From the NCBI RefSeq assembly GCF_041435055.1, contig NZ_CP108002.1, positions 2,604,001-2,668,000 of the forward strand: DNA of 64,000 nt. The letters are read 5' to 3'. Made by a program: the position numbers and the translations under genes. Source of the stretch: Streptomyces sp. NBC_00341 (lineage in GTDB: Bacteria > Actinomycetota > Actinomycetes > Streptomycetales > Streptomycetaceae). Of this stretch, positions 45,131-54,173 are shown in pieces (position 1 is the stretch's first letter; every line of letters begins with the position of its first letter). The notes beneath the pieces are model-generated. The model was not told the origin of the DNA. It was given only the letters and a program-made list of their open reading frames with translations, and ran no database searches.

Positions 45131-45361
45131 TCAGCTCTGCGCCGGGGCGTCCTGCTCCGGGGCGTCCTGCCCGGCTGCCGCGTCGTCCGACGGCGCGGGG
45201 TGACCGGCACGCTCCCGCATCTTGCGCAGCAGCTCCTGCTTCTGCTCGGTCGCCGTCTTCCGGTCGGCGTTGCGCTCCGGACCTGCGCCCTGCTTCTCGG
45301 CACGGGACAGCTTCTTCCGCTGTCCGCCGACGCCGAGGAGGTTATTGCGACTCTTGGCCAC
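45131..45361 (-). CDS. small conserved Streptomyces protein (DUF6243-like)
   Basis: 76 residues; GTG 45361 with GGAGA upstream. The N-terminus VAKSRNNLLGVGGQRKKLSR is very basic and matches a short family I recall as DUF6243 (unverified). The middle is a charged helix (ATEQKQELLRKMRER) and the C-terminus is acidic and disordered. No function known. The 333-bp gap to the next gene (45362-45694) holds a GCGGGT/ACCCGC hairpin near 45430 and the operator at 45578-45599. Confidence 0.75.
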   Translation of the reverse strand: MAKSRNNLLGVGGQRKKLSRAEKQGAGPERNADRKTATEQKQELLRKMRERAGHPAPSDDAAAGQDAPEQDAPAQS

Positions 45362-45577
45362 GGGGTTCTCCCATTCATGGTGAAAGTGAGGTCTGAGACG
45401 ACCCTGGATCGATCCGGTGGGCGGCGGGTGCTCGTACCCGCCGCGCACTCACTCGTAGATCTGGAAGAACGAAGACATGCCGGAACGGTACCCCGCCCCG
45501 AACGGCTCCGGCACCGGATTTTCGTCCGGCCGGACTCACCCCGCCGACCGGAATCACCCCACCGAGGGAACATGGAC

Positions 45578-45599
45578 TGACAGATATTGAAATCTGTCA
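45578..45599. promoter_or_regulatory. inverted repeat upstream of the aldo/keto reductase-TetR pair
   Basis: TGACAGAT-n6-ATCTGTCA is a perfect 8-bp inverted repeat, 95 bp before the AKR start, in locally AT-rich sequence; TTGAAA overlaps its right half as a possible -35. It is a good candidate operator for the TetR regulator encoded downstream of the AKR. Confidence 0.6.
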
Positions 45600-45694
45600 T
45601 CCCGCATGTCATGGTCGATATGTACGCACGACACCCGCCTTCTCTCCCTCCACTTTCCGCCTTCCGCCCGCCTCCGCCCACCCGGGAGTTCCTC

Positions 45695-46708
45695 ATGACC
45701 GCCCTCCGCCCCCGCACCCTCGGCTCCACCGGCCCACAGGTCTCCACGCTCGGTCTCGGCTGCATGGGCATGTCCGCGCTGTACGGCGAGACCGACCGCG
45801 CCGAGTCGGTCGCCACCATCCACGCCGCGCTCGACTCCGGCATCAACCTGCTCGACACCGGCGACTTCTACGGCATGGGGCACAACGAACTACTGATCAA
45901 CGAGGCCCTGCGCACCGCCCCCGCAGCCGCTCGGGAACAGGCCCTGACCAGCGTGAAGTTCGGCGCACTGCGGACCGTCGAGGGTGCCTTCAGCGGCTAC
46001 GACGGCCGCCCGGCGGCGGTCAAGAACTTCGCGGCCTACTCACTCCAGCGATTGGGCCTCGACCACATCGACGTCTACCGGATCGCCCGGCTCGACCCCG
46101 ACGTGCCGATCGAGGAGACGGTCGGCGCCATCGCCGAACTGGTCGAGGCGGGACACGTCCGCCACATCGGCCTCTCCGAAGTCGGCGCGCAGACCATCCG
46201 GCGGGCGGCGTCCGTAGCCCCGATCTCCGATCTGCAGATCGAGTACTCGCTGATCTCCCGCTCCATCGAGGCGGAGATCCTGCCGGTCTGCCGCGAGCTG
46301 GGCATCGGCGTCACGGCGTACGGGGTGCTCTCCCGAGGGCTGATCAGCGGCCACTTCACCCGTGACCGCGAGCTGGCCGCCGGTGACTTCCGGACCATGA
46401 GCCCGCGCTTCCAGGACGAGAACCTCAGGCACAACCTCGACCTGGTCGAGGCGCTCCGCAAGATCGCCGAGCAGAAGGGCGTCACGGTCGCGCAGATCGC
46501 CATCGCCTGGGTCCTCGCCCAGGGTGCGGACATCGTGCCGCTGGTCGGCGCCCGCAGGCGCGACCGGCTGACCGAGGCTCTCGGCTCCCTGGACGTCGAG
46601 CTGACCCCTGCCGACCTCGCCGCGATCGAGGAGGCGGTCCCGGCCGGTGCGGCGGCGGGCGCCCGCTACCCCGACAGCCAGATGGCACACCTGGACAGCG
46701 AGCGCTGA
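45695..46708 (+). CDS. aldo/keto reductase (AKR13-like), catalytic His replaced
   Basis: 337 residues; ATG 45695 after GGGAG. A full TIM barrel: LGLGCMGMSALYG, the catalytic Asp/Tyr in DTGDFYGMGHNE and the Lys in LTSVKFGA. At the fourth tetrad position the usual Y-x-x-H is YRIAR, so His is Ala. Downstream VRHIGLSEVGAQTIRRA and the cofactor loop VGARRRDRLTEALG are normal. Loss of His usually lowers carbonyl reduction but is seen in some AKR subgroups. It is followed 86 bp later by a TetR gene that may control it. Confidence 0.9.
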   Translation: MTALRPRTLGSTGPQVSTLGLGCMGMSALYGETDRAESVATIHAALDSGINLLDTGDFYGMGHNELLINEALRTAPAAAREQALTSVKFGALRTVEGAFSGYDGRPAAVKNFAAYSLQRLGLDHIDVYRIARLDPDVPIEETVGAIAELVEAGHVRHIGLSEVGAQTIRRAASVAPISDLQIEYSLISRSIEAEILPVCRELGIGVTAYGVLSRGLISGHFTRDRELAAGDFRTMSPRFQDENLRHNLDLVEALRKIAEQKGVTVAQIAIAWVLAQGADIVPLVGARRRDRLTEALGSLDVELTPADLAAIEEAVPAGAAAGARYPDSQMAHLDSER

Positions 46709-46794
46709 CGTCCGGGTACGGTCGGAGCCGCCCGAAGGCGTCCCGACCCGCTCGACGCCCGCCTCGAAAGCCCGAAAGGCAGCACACACCCACC

Positions 46795-47382
46795 ATGACG
46801 CCGCCGTCCGACCCGCTGACCCCCGAGCGCATCCTCGAAGCCACCGAGGACGTGCTGCGCCGCTACGGCCCCGCCAAGGCCACCGTGGTCGACGTGGCCC
46901 GGTCGCTCGGCGTCAGCCACGGCAGCGTGTACCGCCACTTCCGTACGAAGGCCGCCCTGCGCGAGGCCGTGACGGGCCGCTGGCTGACCCGCACGGAGCT
47001 GGCACTCACCGAGATCCTGCACACCCCGGCCCGGCCCGCCCCGGCGAAGCTGCGGCAGTGGCTGGAGACGCTGTTCGAGGCCAAGCGGCACAAGGCGGGC
47101 GATGATCCGGAGCTGTTCGCCACCTATGAGGTACTCGTGGGCGAGAGCACCGTGATCGAGGAACACATCCGCGAACTGGTGGGCCAGCTGCGGGAGATGA
47201 TCGAGGAGGGAGCGGCCGACGGGCAGTTCACGGTGGCCGACCCCGCGGCGGCCGCCCAGGCGGTCTTCGACGCGACGGCCCGTTTCCACGACCCGGCGTA
47301 TGCCGCGGAGTGGCAGAAACCCGCCATCGTCGCCGAGTTCACCGCCGTCACGGACCTGCTGCTGCGCGGCCTGCGGAGCTGA
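46795..47382 (+). CDS. TetR/AcrR-family transcriptional regulator
   Basis: 195 residues. The N-terminal HTH is complete: ILEATEDVLRRYGPAKATVVDVARSLGVSHGSVYRHFRTKAALREAV. The C-terminal domain ends with a segment typical of the actinobacterial TetR_C group (DATARFHDPAYAAEW, LLLRGLRS). It probably represses the AKR gene upstream through the 45578-45599 inverted repeat. The ligand is unknown. Confidence 0.92.
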   Translation: MTPPSDPLTPERILEATEDVLRRYGPAKATVVDVARSLGVSHGSVYRHFRTKAALREAVTGRWLTRTELALTEILHTPARPAPAKLRQWLETLFEAKRHKAGDDPELFATYEVLVGESTVIEEHIRELVGQLREMIEEGAADGQFTVADPAAAAQAVFDATARFHDPAYAAEWQKPAIVAEFTAVTDLLLRGLRS

Positions 47383-47386
47383 CGAC

Positions 47387-47464
47387 GGCCACGGACACAA
47401 CCACGGCTACAGCCACAGCCACACCCACAGCCACGGGGACGGGGACGGGGACGGCCACGGGGAC
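47387..47464. repeat. hexanucleotide repeat tract (CCACGG/CCACAG, GGGGAC)
   Basis: Directly after the TetR stop codon, about thirteen CCAC-A/G-G or GGGACG-like hexamers run up to the stop of the convergent small gene. One frame would encode a His/Gly/Asp-rich stretch, but it has no start. This is simple-sequence DNA between convergent genes. Confidence 0.75.
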
Positions 47465-47670
47465 TATGTCGCCGTCGGGTCGACCGTCGCCTGGTGTGCC
47501 TGCGCGAGGTGCTCCTCGGCCTTGAGCCAGGGCAGGAACTGCACACCCTTGCGCCAGTCGCAGGTGTCGCAGCTCAACGCCCGCTGCATCCCCGACTTCC
47601 GTACGTGGACTATGTGTTCACGGCCGTGCTGGTCCCATCTGCTGACCTTGCTCGTGGTCATGGACGGCAT
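47464..47670 (-). CDS. small conserved hypothetical protein with CxxC
   Basis: 68 residues; ATG 47670 with AGGAGG five nt upstream. A basic beta-like N-terminus (SKVSRWDQHGREHIVHVRKSGMQRALSCDTCDW) contains one CxxC. The C-terminal helix WLKAEEHLAQAHQA carries two His. The pattern suggests a small single zinc-binding module. It is located just downstream of glyS in the same orientation, after the glyS terminator. Confidence 0.72.
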   Translation of the reverse strand: MPSMTTSKVSRWDQHGREHIVHVRKSGMQRALSCDTCDWRKGVQFLPWLKAEEHLAQAHQATVDPTAT

Positions 47671-47705
47671 CCGAGCCTCCTGTGGACGATTGTGCCCAGT
47701 GTGCA

Positions 47706-47743
47706 CGAAGCCCCCGGTTCCGTTCGGGGAACCGGGGGCTTCG
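47706..47743 (-). terminator. glyS terminator hairpin
   Basis: CGAAGCCCCCGGTTCC and GGAACCGGGGGCTTCG form a perfect 16-bp stem with a 6-nt loop, 18 nt downstream of the glyS stop on the minus strand. Confidence 0.85.
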
Positions 47744-47761
47744 TCCAGCGGATGCGAGGCG

Positions 47762-49144
47762 TCAGCAGCCGAGCAGCCGCGCGCCCAGGTACGCCTGGAT
47801 CTGGTCCAGGGAGACGCGCTCCTGCTTCATCGTGTCGCGCTCGCGCACCGTCACCGCGTTGTCGTCGAGGGTGTCGAAGTCGACGGTGACGCAGAACGGC
47901 GTACCGATCTCGTCCTGACGACGGTAGCGGCGGCCGATGGCGCCCGCGTCGTCGAACTCGATGTTCCAGTTCTGCCGGAGGTCGGCCGCGAGGCCCTTGG
48001 CCTTCGGCGAGAGCTGCGGGTTGCGGGACAGCGGCAGGACCGCGACCTTGACCGGCGCCAGGCGCGGGTCGAGGCGCATCACGGTGCGCTTCTCCATGAC
48101 GCCCTTGGCGTTGGGCGCCTCGTCCTCGATGTAGGCGTCCAGCAGGAAGGCCAGGACCGAGCGGCCCACACCGGCCGCCGGCTCGATGACGTAGGGGGTC
48201 CAGCGCTCGCCGGCCTCCTGGTCGAAGAAGGACAGGTCCGTGCCCGAGGCCTTGGAGTGCGCCTTCAGGTCGTAGTCCGTGCGGTTGGCGACGCCCTCCA
48301 GCTCGCCCCACTCGCTGCCGCCGAAGCGGAAGCGGTACTCGATGTCAGCGGTGCGCTTGGAGTAGTGGGAGAGCTTCTCCGCCGGGTGCTCGAACCACCG
48401 CATGTTCTCCTCGCGCATGCCGAGGCCGGTGTACCAGTTCCAGCGCTGCTCCATCCAGTACTCCTGCCACTGCTCGTCCTCGCCCGGCTTGACGAAGAAC
48501 TCCATCTCCATCTGCTCGAACTCGCGGGTGCGGAAGATGAAGTTGCCCGGAGTGATCTCGTTCCGGAAGGACTTGCCCATCTGCGCGATGCCGAACGGCG
48601 GCTTCTTGCGCGAGGTCTGCTGCACCTGGCCGAAGTTGGTGAAGATGCCCTGGGCGGTCTCGGGACGCAGGTAGGCGACCGAGCCGGAGTCCTGGGTCGG
48701 ACCGAGGTGCGTGGAGAGCAGGCCGGAGAACTGCTTGGGCTCGGTGAACGTGCCCTTGTTGCCACAGTTGGGGCAGTTGAGGTCGGCGAGGCCGTTGACC
48801 GGCGGCTTGCCGTGCTTCTCCTCGTACGCCTCCTCCAGGTGGTCCGCGCGGTAGCGCTTGTGGCAGGAGGTGCACTCGGTCAGCGGGTCGGAGAACGTGG
48901 CGACGTGGCCGGAGGCCACCCACACCTCGGGGGCCAGGATGACCGACGAGTCGAGCCCGACCACGTCCTCGCGCGAAGTGACCATGTAGCGCCACCACTG
49001 GCGCTTGAGGTTCTCCTTGAGCTCAACGCCCAGCGGCCCGTAGTCCCAGGCGGCGCGCTGACCACCGTAGATCTCACTGCAGGGGAAAACGAAGCCACGG
49101 CGCTTGCTCAGGCTGACGATGGAGTCGATCTTGTCGGCGGCCAC
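47762..49144 (-). CDS. glyS: glycyl-tRNA synthetase (homodimeric type)
   Basis: 460 residues; GTG start 49144. Class II motifs: [12 protein letters not shown] at the N-terminus, motif 2 in [25 protein letters not shown], and motif 3 in [21 protein letters not shown]. The Cys-x2-Cys pairs CTSCHKR and CPNCGNKG form a zinc site. [22 protein letters not shown] is glycine-specific. Anticodon-binding domain at the C-terminus. It charges tRNA-Gly. It is divergent from the zinc operon; the Zur boxes between them could also influence its promoter. Confidence 0.97.
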   Translation of the reverse strand: MAADKIDSIVSLSKRRGFVFPCSEIYGGQRAAWDYGPLGVELKENLKRQWWRYMVTSREDVVGLDSSVILAPEVWVASGHVATFSDPLTECTSCHKRYRADHLEEAYEEKHGKPPVNGLADLNCPNCGNKGTFTEPKQFSGLLSTHLGPTQDSGSVAYLRPETAQGIFTNFGQVQQTSRKKPPFGIAQMGKSFRNEITPGNFIFRTREFEQMEMEFFVKPGEDEQWQEYWMEQRWNWYTGLGMREENMRWFEHPAEKLSHYSKRTADIEYRFRFGGSEWGELEGVANRTDYDLKAHSKASGTDLSFFDQEAGERWTPYVIEPAAGVGRSVLAFLLDAYIEDEAPNAKGVMEKRTVMRLDPRLAPVKVAVLPLSRNPQLSPKAKGLAADLRQNWNIEFDDAGAIGRRYRRQDEIGTPFCVTVDFDTLDDNAVTVRERDTMKQERVSLDQIQAYLGARLLGC

Positions 49145-49262
49145 GGTGCTCTCTTCATTACGACGGCGACGAACGGAGAAGACCTCAGATTACCGGCGGG
49201 CACGCCCCTTCGATCAAATCGGTATCGGGACAGTCACTTCCGGAGGCATCTCATCAGCCTTG

Positions 49263-49300
49263 TTGACAATCGTTTCCATTTTTGTTGAAAATGACTGTCA
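49263..49300 (+). promoter_or_regulatory. znuA promoter with two Zur-like boxes and leaderless start
   Basis: The -35 is TTGACA (49263-49268) and the -10 is GAAAAT (49287-49292), with an 18-bp spacer, placing transcription start at the A of ATG 49300. TGACAATCGTTTCCA (49264-49278) and TGAAAATGACTGTCA (49286-49300) both resemble Fur/Zur-family boxes of the TGAAAATGATTTTCA type, one on each core element. Zinc-bound Zur would block the promoter completely. Confidence 0.8.
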
Positions 49301-50253
49301 TGAACGAACGCCGCCTCATACCCACCGCCGCCGTCGCCGGAGCAGTCGTCCTCGGCCTCACCGCGCTCACCGCCTGCTCGTCATCCGATGCCGCCGACCA
49401 CAAGAGCGGCGACAAGCTGAACGTGGTGGCGTCGTTCTACCCGATGCAGTTCCTGGCCGAGCGAATAGGCGGCGGCCACGTCTCCGTCTCCACCCTCACC
49501 AAGCCGGGCGTCGAGCCGCACGACCTGGAGCTCAGCCCCCGGCAGATCGGCGGCCTCAGCGACGCCGACTACATCCTCTACCTCAAGGGCATCCAGCCCG
49601 CCGTGGACGACGCGATCAAGCTCTCCGAGTCCAAGCACACGGTCGACGCCGCGAGCCTGACCACGCTGGAGGACCACGGCGCCGAGGTCGGCGGCGAGGA
49701 GCACGCCCACGAGCACGAGGGCGAGGAAGCCGGCGCCGACCCGCACATCTGGCTCGACCCGGTGAAGTACGCCGAGGTCGCCAAGGGGGTCGGGAAGTCC
49801 CTGGAGAAGACCGACCCGGACCACGCCGCGGACTACCGCAAGAACACGGACACCCTGGTCAAGGAGCTCGGCGCGCTCAACACCGGGTACGAGAAGGGGC
49901 TGGCGAACACCGCCACCAAGACCTTCATCACCACCCACTCCGCCTTCGGATACCTGGCCGAGCGCTACGGCCTCACCCAGGAGGGCATCGCCGGCATCGA
50001 CCCCGAGGCCGAGCCCAGCCCCGCCCGGATCAGCGCCCTGCACTCCATCGCGGAGAAGAAGAAGGTCACCACGGTCTTCTTCGAGACGCTGGCCAGCGAC
50101 AAGACGGCCAGGACCGTCGCCCGGGACACCGGCCTGAGGACCGACGTCCTGGACCCGCTGGAGGGAATCACGGACAAGTCCAAGGGCGATGACTACATCG
50201 AGGTCATGAAGTCCAACCTCGCCGCGCTGCAGAAGGCGCTCGGCGCGAAGTGA
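49300..50253 (+). CDS. znuA: zinc ABC transporter substrate-binding lipoprotein
   Basis: 317 residues from ATG 49300, which coincides with the predicted transcription start; an in-frame ATG at 49291 lies inside the -10/Zur box. A lipoprotein signal ends with LTAC, Cys26 being lipidated. Cluster 9 solute-binding fold: first His ligand in PGVEPHDLELSP, then an acidic His-rich loop (EEHAHEHEGEEAGADPHIWLDP), a further His in ITTHSAFGYLAERYGL and a late acidic ligand. It captures Zn2+ outside the membrane for ZnuBC. Confidence 0.95.
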   Translation: MNERRLIPTAAVAGAVVLGLTALTACSSSDAADHKSGDKLNVVASFYPMQFLAERIGGGHVSVSTLTKPGVEPHDLELSPRQIGGLSDADYILYLKGIQPAVDDAIKLSESKHTVDAASLTTLEDHGAEVGGEEHAHEHEGEEAGADPHIWLDPVKYAEVAKGVGKSLEKTDPDHAADYRKNTDTLVKELGALNTGYEKGLANTATKTFITTHSAFGYLAERYGLTQEGIAGIDPEAEPSPARISALHSIAEKKKVTTVFFETLASDKTARTVARDTGLRTDVLDPLEGITDKSKGDDYIEVMKSNLAALQKALGAK

Positions 50254-51092
50254 GCGACGACCCCACAGAACCGGCCGAACCGAACCCCGCAGCAGCACCG
50301 GAGGCGCTCATGCCCGAGCCCGCGAGCCCCACCCCAGAAGCCGTGATCGTCCTGCGCGACGCCACGGCCACCCTCGGGGCACGCCCCGTACTGCGCGGCG
50401 TCGACCTGACCGTGCGCCGCGGCGAGGTCGTCGCGCTGCTCGGCGCCAACGGCTCCGGCAAGTCGACCGCCGTACGCTCCGCCATCGGCCAGGTCCCGCT
50501 CACCGGCGGCGCCGTCGAGCTCTTCGGCACGCCGCTGCGGCGCTTCCGCGACTGGGCCCGGGTCGGCTACGTACCCCAGCGCACCACGGCGGCCGGCGGC
50601 GTACCGGCCACCATCCGCGAGGTCGTCTCCTCCGGGCGGCTGTCCCGCACCAAGCTGGGCCTGCCCCGCAAGGCCGACCGCGCCGCCGTCGACCGGGCCA
50701 TCGAGCTCGTCGGCCTCACCGACCGCGCCACGGACTCGGTGAACGCCCTCTCCGGCGGCCAGCACCAGCGCGTCCTGATCGCCCGCGCGCTCGCCGCCGA
50801 ACCCGAGCTGCTGATCATGGACGAGCCGATGGCAGGCGTCGACCTGGCCAGCCAGGAGATCCTCGCCGCGACCCTGCGCGACCAGGTCGCGGCCGGCACC
50901 ACCGTGCTGCTCGTCCTGCACGAGCTGGGCCCGCTGGAGCCGCTGATCGACCGCGCGGTCGTCCTGCGCGACGGCTGCGTGATGCACGACGGACCGCCCC
51001 CGAAGGCCCTCGGGCAGCACGCGCTGCCCGGCCACGACCACGTACACCCCCACGCGGCTTCCGAGCCCGTCCGGACGGGACTGCTGAGCTGA
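50250..51092 (+). CDS. znuC: zinc ABC transporter ATP-binding protein
   Basis: 280 residues; GTG 50250 overlaps the znuA stop (GTGA). Walker A GANGSGKST, signature LSGGQHQRVLIARAL, Walker B LLIMDEPMAGVD and H-loop LHE are intact. The C-terminus is His-rich (GHDHVHPH), common in zinc/manganese uptake ATPases. It powers import of zinc bound by ZnuA through ZnuB. Confidence 0.95.
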   Translation: MSDDPTEPAEPNPAAAPEALMPEPASPTPEAVIVLRDATATLGARPVLRGVDLTVRRGEVVALLGANGSGKSTAVRSAIGQVPLTGGAVELFGTPLRRFRDWARVGYVPQRTTAAGGVPATIREVVSSGRLSRTKLGLPRKADRAAVDRAIELVGLTDRATDSVNALSGGQHQRVLIARALAAEPELLIMDEPMAGVDLASQEILAATLRDQVAAGTTVLLVLHELGPLEPLIDRAVVLRDGCVMHDGPPPKALGQHALPGHDHVHPHAASEPVRTGLLS

Positions 51093-51094
51093 TC

Positions 51095-51988
51095 ATGGAA
51101 TTCCTCACCCCTCCCTTCATGCAGCGGGCGCTGATCGCCGCCGTACTGGTCGGCGTCATCGCCCCCGCCGTCGGCATCTACCTGGTGCAGCGCCGGCAGG
51201 CCCTGATGGGCGACGGCATCGGCCACATCGCGATGACCGGTGTCGGCCTCGGCTTCCTGCTCTCCACCAGCCCGGTCTGGATGGCCACCGCCGTCGCCGT
51301 CGTCGGCGCGGTCGTCATGGAGCTGATCCGCTGGTACGGACGCACCCGGGGCGACATCGCGCTGGCGATGCTCTTCTACGGCGGCATGGCGGGCGGTGTC
51401 CTGCTGATCAACCTCTCCGACACCGGCTCCAACGCCAACCTCACCTCGTACCTCTTCGGCTCCCTCTCCACGGTCTCCTCGGAGGACATCACCGCGATCG
51501 GTCTGCTGGCGGCGTTCGTGCTGCTGGTGACGGTGGGGCTGCGCAGGCAGCTGTTCGCGGTCAGCCAGGACGAGGAGTTCGCCCGGGTCACCGGGCTGCC
51601 GGTGCGGGTGCTGAACCTGCTGATCGCGGTCACCGCGGCGGTCACCGTCACCGTCGCGATGCGGGTCGTCGGGCTGCTGCTGGTCAGCGCCCTGATGGTG
51701 GTCCCGGTCGCCGCCGCGCAGCAGATCAGCCGGTCCTTCAAGGTGACCTTCGTGCTCTCGGTCGTCATCGGGGTGGCGGTGACGCTGGCCGGCACCGTGA
51801 CCTCGTACTACCAGGACGTACCGCCCGGGGCGACGATCGTGCTGCTGGCCATCGGCGTCTTCGTCGCGCTGACCCTGCTCGCCACTCCGCTGGGAAGAAG
51901 GCGCGCGCGCATCGGCGAATCGGCCGCGGAGCGGTGCACCCTGGAGGTACCGGCCACCCGCCGGGCCACGGACGACGTCCGCGTCTGA
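51095..51988 (+). CDS. znuB: zinc ABC transporter membrane permease
   Basis: 297 residues with about eight to nine helices of the ABC-3 family. Signatures are YLVQRRQALMGDGIGHIAMTGVGLGFLL near the N-terminus, MLFYGGMAGGVLL in the middle, and QDEEFARVTGLPVRVLN, the cytoplasmic loop facing ZnuC. It begins 2 bp after the znuC stop. The hydrophilic C-terminal tail after the last helix is Arg-rich. Confidence 0.95.
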   Translation: MEFLTPPFMQRALIAAVLVGVIAPAVGIYLVQRRQALMGDGIGHIAMTGVGLGFLLSTSPVWMATAVAVVGAVVMELIRWYGRTRGDIALAMLFYGGMAGGVLLINLSDTGSNANLTSYLFGSLSTVSSEDITAIGLLAAFVLLVTVGLRRQLFAVSQDEEFARVTGLPVRVLNLLIAVTAAVTVTVAMRVVGLLLVSALMVVPVAAAQQISRSFKVTFVLSVVIGVAVTLAGTVTSYYQDVPPGATIVLLAIGVFVALTLLATPLGRRRARIGESAAERCTLEVPATRRATDDVRV

Positions 51989-52053
51989 CCGCGCGGCCGG
52001 GCCGGGCTGGCACAATGGCCCGACAAACGTACGGGCGACACGAGGAGGCTCCT

Positions 52054-52488
52054 GTGGCGACGGCGCCGAGCAGGGACACGAACGCGGCCCCGGTACGCGG
52101 CCGCTCGACCCGGCAGCGGACCGCGGTGGCCGCGGCGCTCGACGAGGTGGACGAGTTCCGCAGCGCCCAGGAGCTGCACGACGTGCTCAAGCACCGCGGC
52201 GACTCGGTCGGGCTGACCACGGTCTACCGCACCCTGCAGTCCCTCGCGGACGCGGGCGAGGTCGATGTACTGCGCACCACGGAGGGCGAGTCCGTCTACC
52301 GGCGGTGCTCGACCGGCGACCACCACCACCATCTGGTCTGCCGGGTGTGCGGCAAGGCCGTCGAGGTGGAGGGCCCGGCCGTGGAGCAGTGGGCGGAGAC
52401 GATCGCGGCGCAGCACGGCTACGTCAACGTGGCGCACACGGTCGAGGTCTTCGGCACCTGCGCGGACTGCGCGAGTACGCAGAAGTGA
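52054..52488 (+). CDS. zur: zinc uptake regulator, Fur family
   Basis: 144 residues. GTG 52054 has GAGGAGG six nt upstream and is preferred to ATG 52015. Winged helix: TRQRTAVAAALDEVDEFRSAQELHDVL and GLTTVYRTLQSLADAGEVDVL. Metal sites: the HHHHLVCRVCGK regulatory/structural region and the C-terminal CADC, forming the Cys4 zinc site with VCRVCG. It is the repressor expected to bind the boxes at 49264-49300. It is co-oriented with znuACB, 65 bp downstream, so the regulator is part of the regulon it controls. Confidence 0.95.
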   Translation: MATAPSRDTNAAPVRGRSTRQRTAVAAALDEVDEFRSAQELHDVLKHRGDSVGLTTVYRTLQSLADAGEVDVLRTTEGESVYRRCSTGDHHHHLVCRVCGKAVEVEGPAVEQWAETIAAQHGYVNVAHTVEVFGTCADCASTQK

Positions 52489-52490
52489 TC

Positions 52491-52523
52491 CGGGTCCGCG
52501 GGGGCGCCGCCCCCGCGGACCCG
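52491..52523. terminator. bidirectional terminator between zur and uppS
   Basis: A perfect 15-bp stem (52491-52505 with 52509-52523) and a GCC loop fill the 40-bp gap between the convergent stop codons of zur and uppS. Confidence 0.85.
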
Positions 52524-52528
52524 CCCGC

Positions 52529-53347
52529 TCAGCTGCCGTTCCCCGCCGCCTCCACCGCACCGCCGAAGCGCCGGTCGCGCTGGGCGAATTCGAGGCAGGC
52601 GCGCCACAGGTCGCGGCGGTCGAAGTCCGGCCACAGCACGTCCTGGAAGACCATCTCGGCGTAGGCGCTCTGCCAGATCAGGTAGTTGGACGTGCGCTGC
52701 TCGCCGCTCGGGCGGACGAAGAGGTCGACGTCCGGCATGTCCGGGTAGTAGGTGTACTTCGCGAAGGTCTTCTCGTTGACCTTCGACGGGTCGAGCTTCC
52801 CGGCCGCGACGTCCTGGGCGATCCGCTGCGCGGCGTCGGCGATCTCGGCCCGGCCGCCGTAGTTGACGCAGAAGTACAGCGTCATCTTGTCGTTGTCCTT
52901 GGTCTGCTCCTGGGCGACCTGGAGCTCCTGGACTACGGACTTCCACAGCTTCGGCATGCGGCCGACCCAGCGGATCCGGATGCCGAGCTCGTCCATCTCG
53001 TCGCGGCGGCGGCGGATGACGTCCCGGTTGAAGTTCATCAGGAACTTCACCTCGTCCGGGGACCGCTTCCAGTTCTCGGTGGAGAAGGCGTACAGCGAAA
53101 GGTTCTTGACGCCCATCTCGATGCAGCCCTTGAGCACGTCCATGACGACGCCCTCACCGACCTTGTGGCCCTCGGTGCGCGGCAGCCCGCGCTCCTTGGC
53201 CCAGCGGCCGTTGCCGTCCATCACCACGGCGACGTGCTTGGGCACCAGCTCACCGGGGATCTTCGGCGGCACGGCACCGGACGGGTGCGGCTCCGGGGTC
53301 TTGTGGTCGCGCCGGTTACGGCCGCCGAGGATTCCGCGTACTGCCAT
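52529..53347 (-). CDS. uppS: isoprenyl (undecaprenyl) diphosphate synthase
   Basis: 272 residues. The cis-prenyltransferase signature [26 protein letters not shown] holds the catalytic Asp in the first helix. [18 protein letters not shown], and the C-terminal [29 protein letters not shown], complete the family motifs. It makes the polyprenyl carrier for cell-wall synthesis. It lies 21 bp downstream of recO, a standard actinobacterial pair. Confidence 0.96.
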   Translation of the reverse strand: MAVRGILGGRNRRDHKTPEPHPSGAVPPKIPGELVPKHVAVVMDGNGRWAKERGLPRTEGHKVGEGVVMDVLKGCIEMGVKNLSLYAFSTENWKRSPDEVKFLMNFNRDVIRRRRDEMDELGIRIRWVGRMPKLWKSVVQELQVAQEQTKDNDKMTLYFCVNYGGRAEIADAAQRIAQDVAAGKLDPSKVNEKTFAKYTYYPDMPDVDLFVRPSGEQRTSNYLIWQSAYAEMVFQDVLWPDFDRRDLWRACLEFAQRDRRFGGAVEAAGNGS

Positions 53348-53368
53348 GAGCTTCTCAGTCTCCCTGTG

Positions 53369-54115
53369 TCACTTTTCCACGTACCGCAGCGAGCGCAGCC
53401 CGCGCTCCAGATGCCAGTGCAGATAGGCGGACACCAGCCCGCTCCCCTCCCTGACGTGACGCGCCTCGCACGCGTCCGCCGTCTCCCAGTCGCCGGTGAG
53501 CAGTGCGCTCAGCAGGGTGACGGCCTCCGCCGAGGGTACGACGCTGCCCGGTACCCGGCAGTCGCCGCATATGACGCCGCCCGCCGCGACGGAGAAGAAC
53601 CGGTTCGGTCCGGGCATTCCGCACCGGGCGCAGCCGTCGAAGCTGGGGGCGTAGCCGTTGACGGCGAGGGAGCGCAGCAGGAAGGCGTCGAGGATGAGGT
53701 GGGGGTCGTGCTCGCCGCGGGACAGCGTGCGCAGTCCGCCCACCAGGAGCAGGTACTGCTGGACGGCGGGTTCGCCCTCGTGGTCGGTGAAGCGCTCCGC
53801 GGTCTCCAGCATCGCGGTGCCGGCGGTGTAGCGCCCGTAGTCGGTGACGATCCCGCCGCCGTAGGGGGCGATGGTCTCGCTCTGGGTGCAGAGCGGCAGG
53901 CCGCGGCCGATGAGCTCGCTGCCCCGGGCGAAGAACTGCACGTCGACGTGGGAGAACGGTTCGAGGCGGGCCCCGAACTTCGACTTCGTGCGCCGTACGC
54001 CGCGTGCGACGGCCCGTACCCGGCCGTGGCCGCGGGTCAGGATCGTGATGATCCGGTCGGCCTCGCCCAGCTTCTGCGTGCGGAGCACCACGCCGTCGTC
54101 CCGGAACAAGCTCAT
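53369..54115 (-). CDS. recO: DNA repair protein RecO
   Basis: 248 residues from ATG 54115 (GGAG upstream). N-terminal OB-fold: LFRDDGVVLRTQKLGEADRIITILTRGHGRVRAVARGVRRTKS. A zinc finger follows: CARCGMPGPNRFFSVAAGGVICGDC. It loads RecA onto SSB-coated gaps together with RecR. It is transcribed ahead of uppS. Confidence 0.95.
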   Translation of the reverse strand: MSLFRDDGVVLRTQKLGEADRIITILTRGHGRVRAVARGVRRTKSKFGARLEPFSHVDVQFFARGSELIGRGLPLCTQSETIAPYGGGIVTDYGRYTAGTAMLETAERFTDHEGEPAVQQYLLLVGGLRTLSRGEHDPHLILDAFLLRSLAVNGYAPSFDGCARCGMPGPNRFFSVAAGGVICGDCRVPGSVVPSAEAVTLLSALLTGDWETADACEARHVREGSGLVSAYLHWHLERGLRSLRYVEK

Positions 54116-54173
54116 GGCTCCATTGTCCGGTACGCGGGTGGCCCGCCGGGTCCGGCCCCTCGGCCCGGGCCGC

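Noticed and set aside
45449..45478. Nine-residue leader peptide (MSSFFQIYE) and GCGGGT hairpin upstream of the small DUF6243-like gene
   Set aside because: No ribosome binding site, no regulatory codon run and no clear link to the downstream gene; could be chance.
47383..47470. His-rich peptide encoded after the TetR gene
   Set aside because: It is in a different frame from TetR, has no start codon, and the sequence is a hexamer microsatellite.
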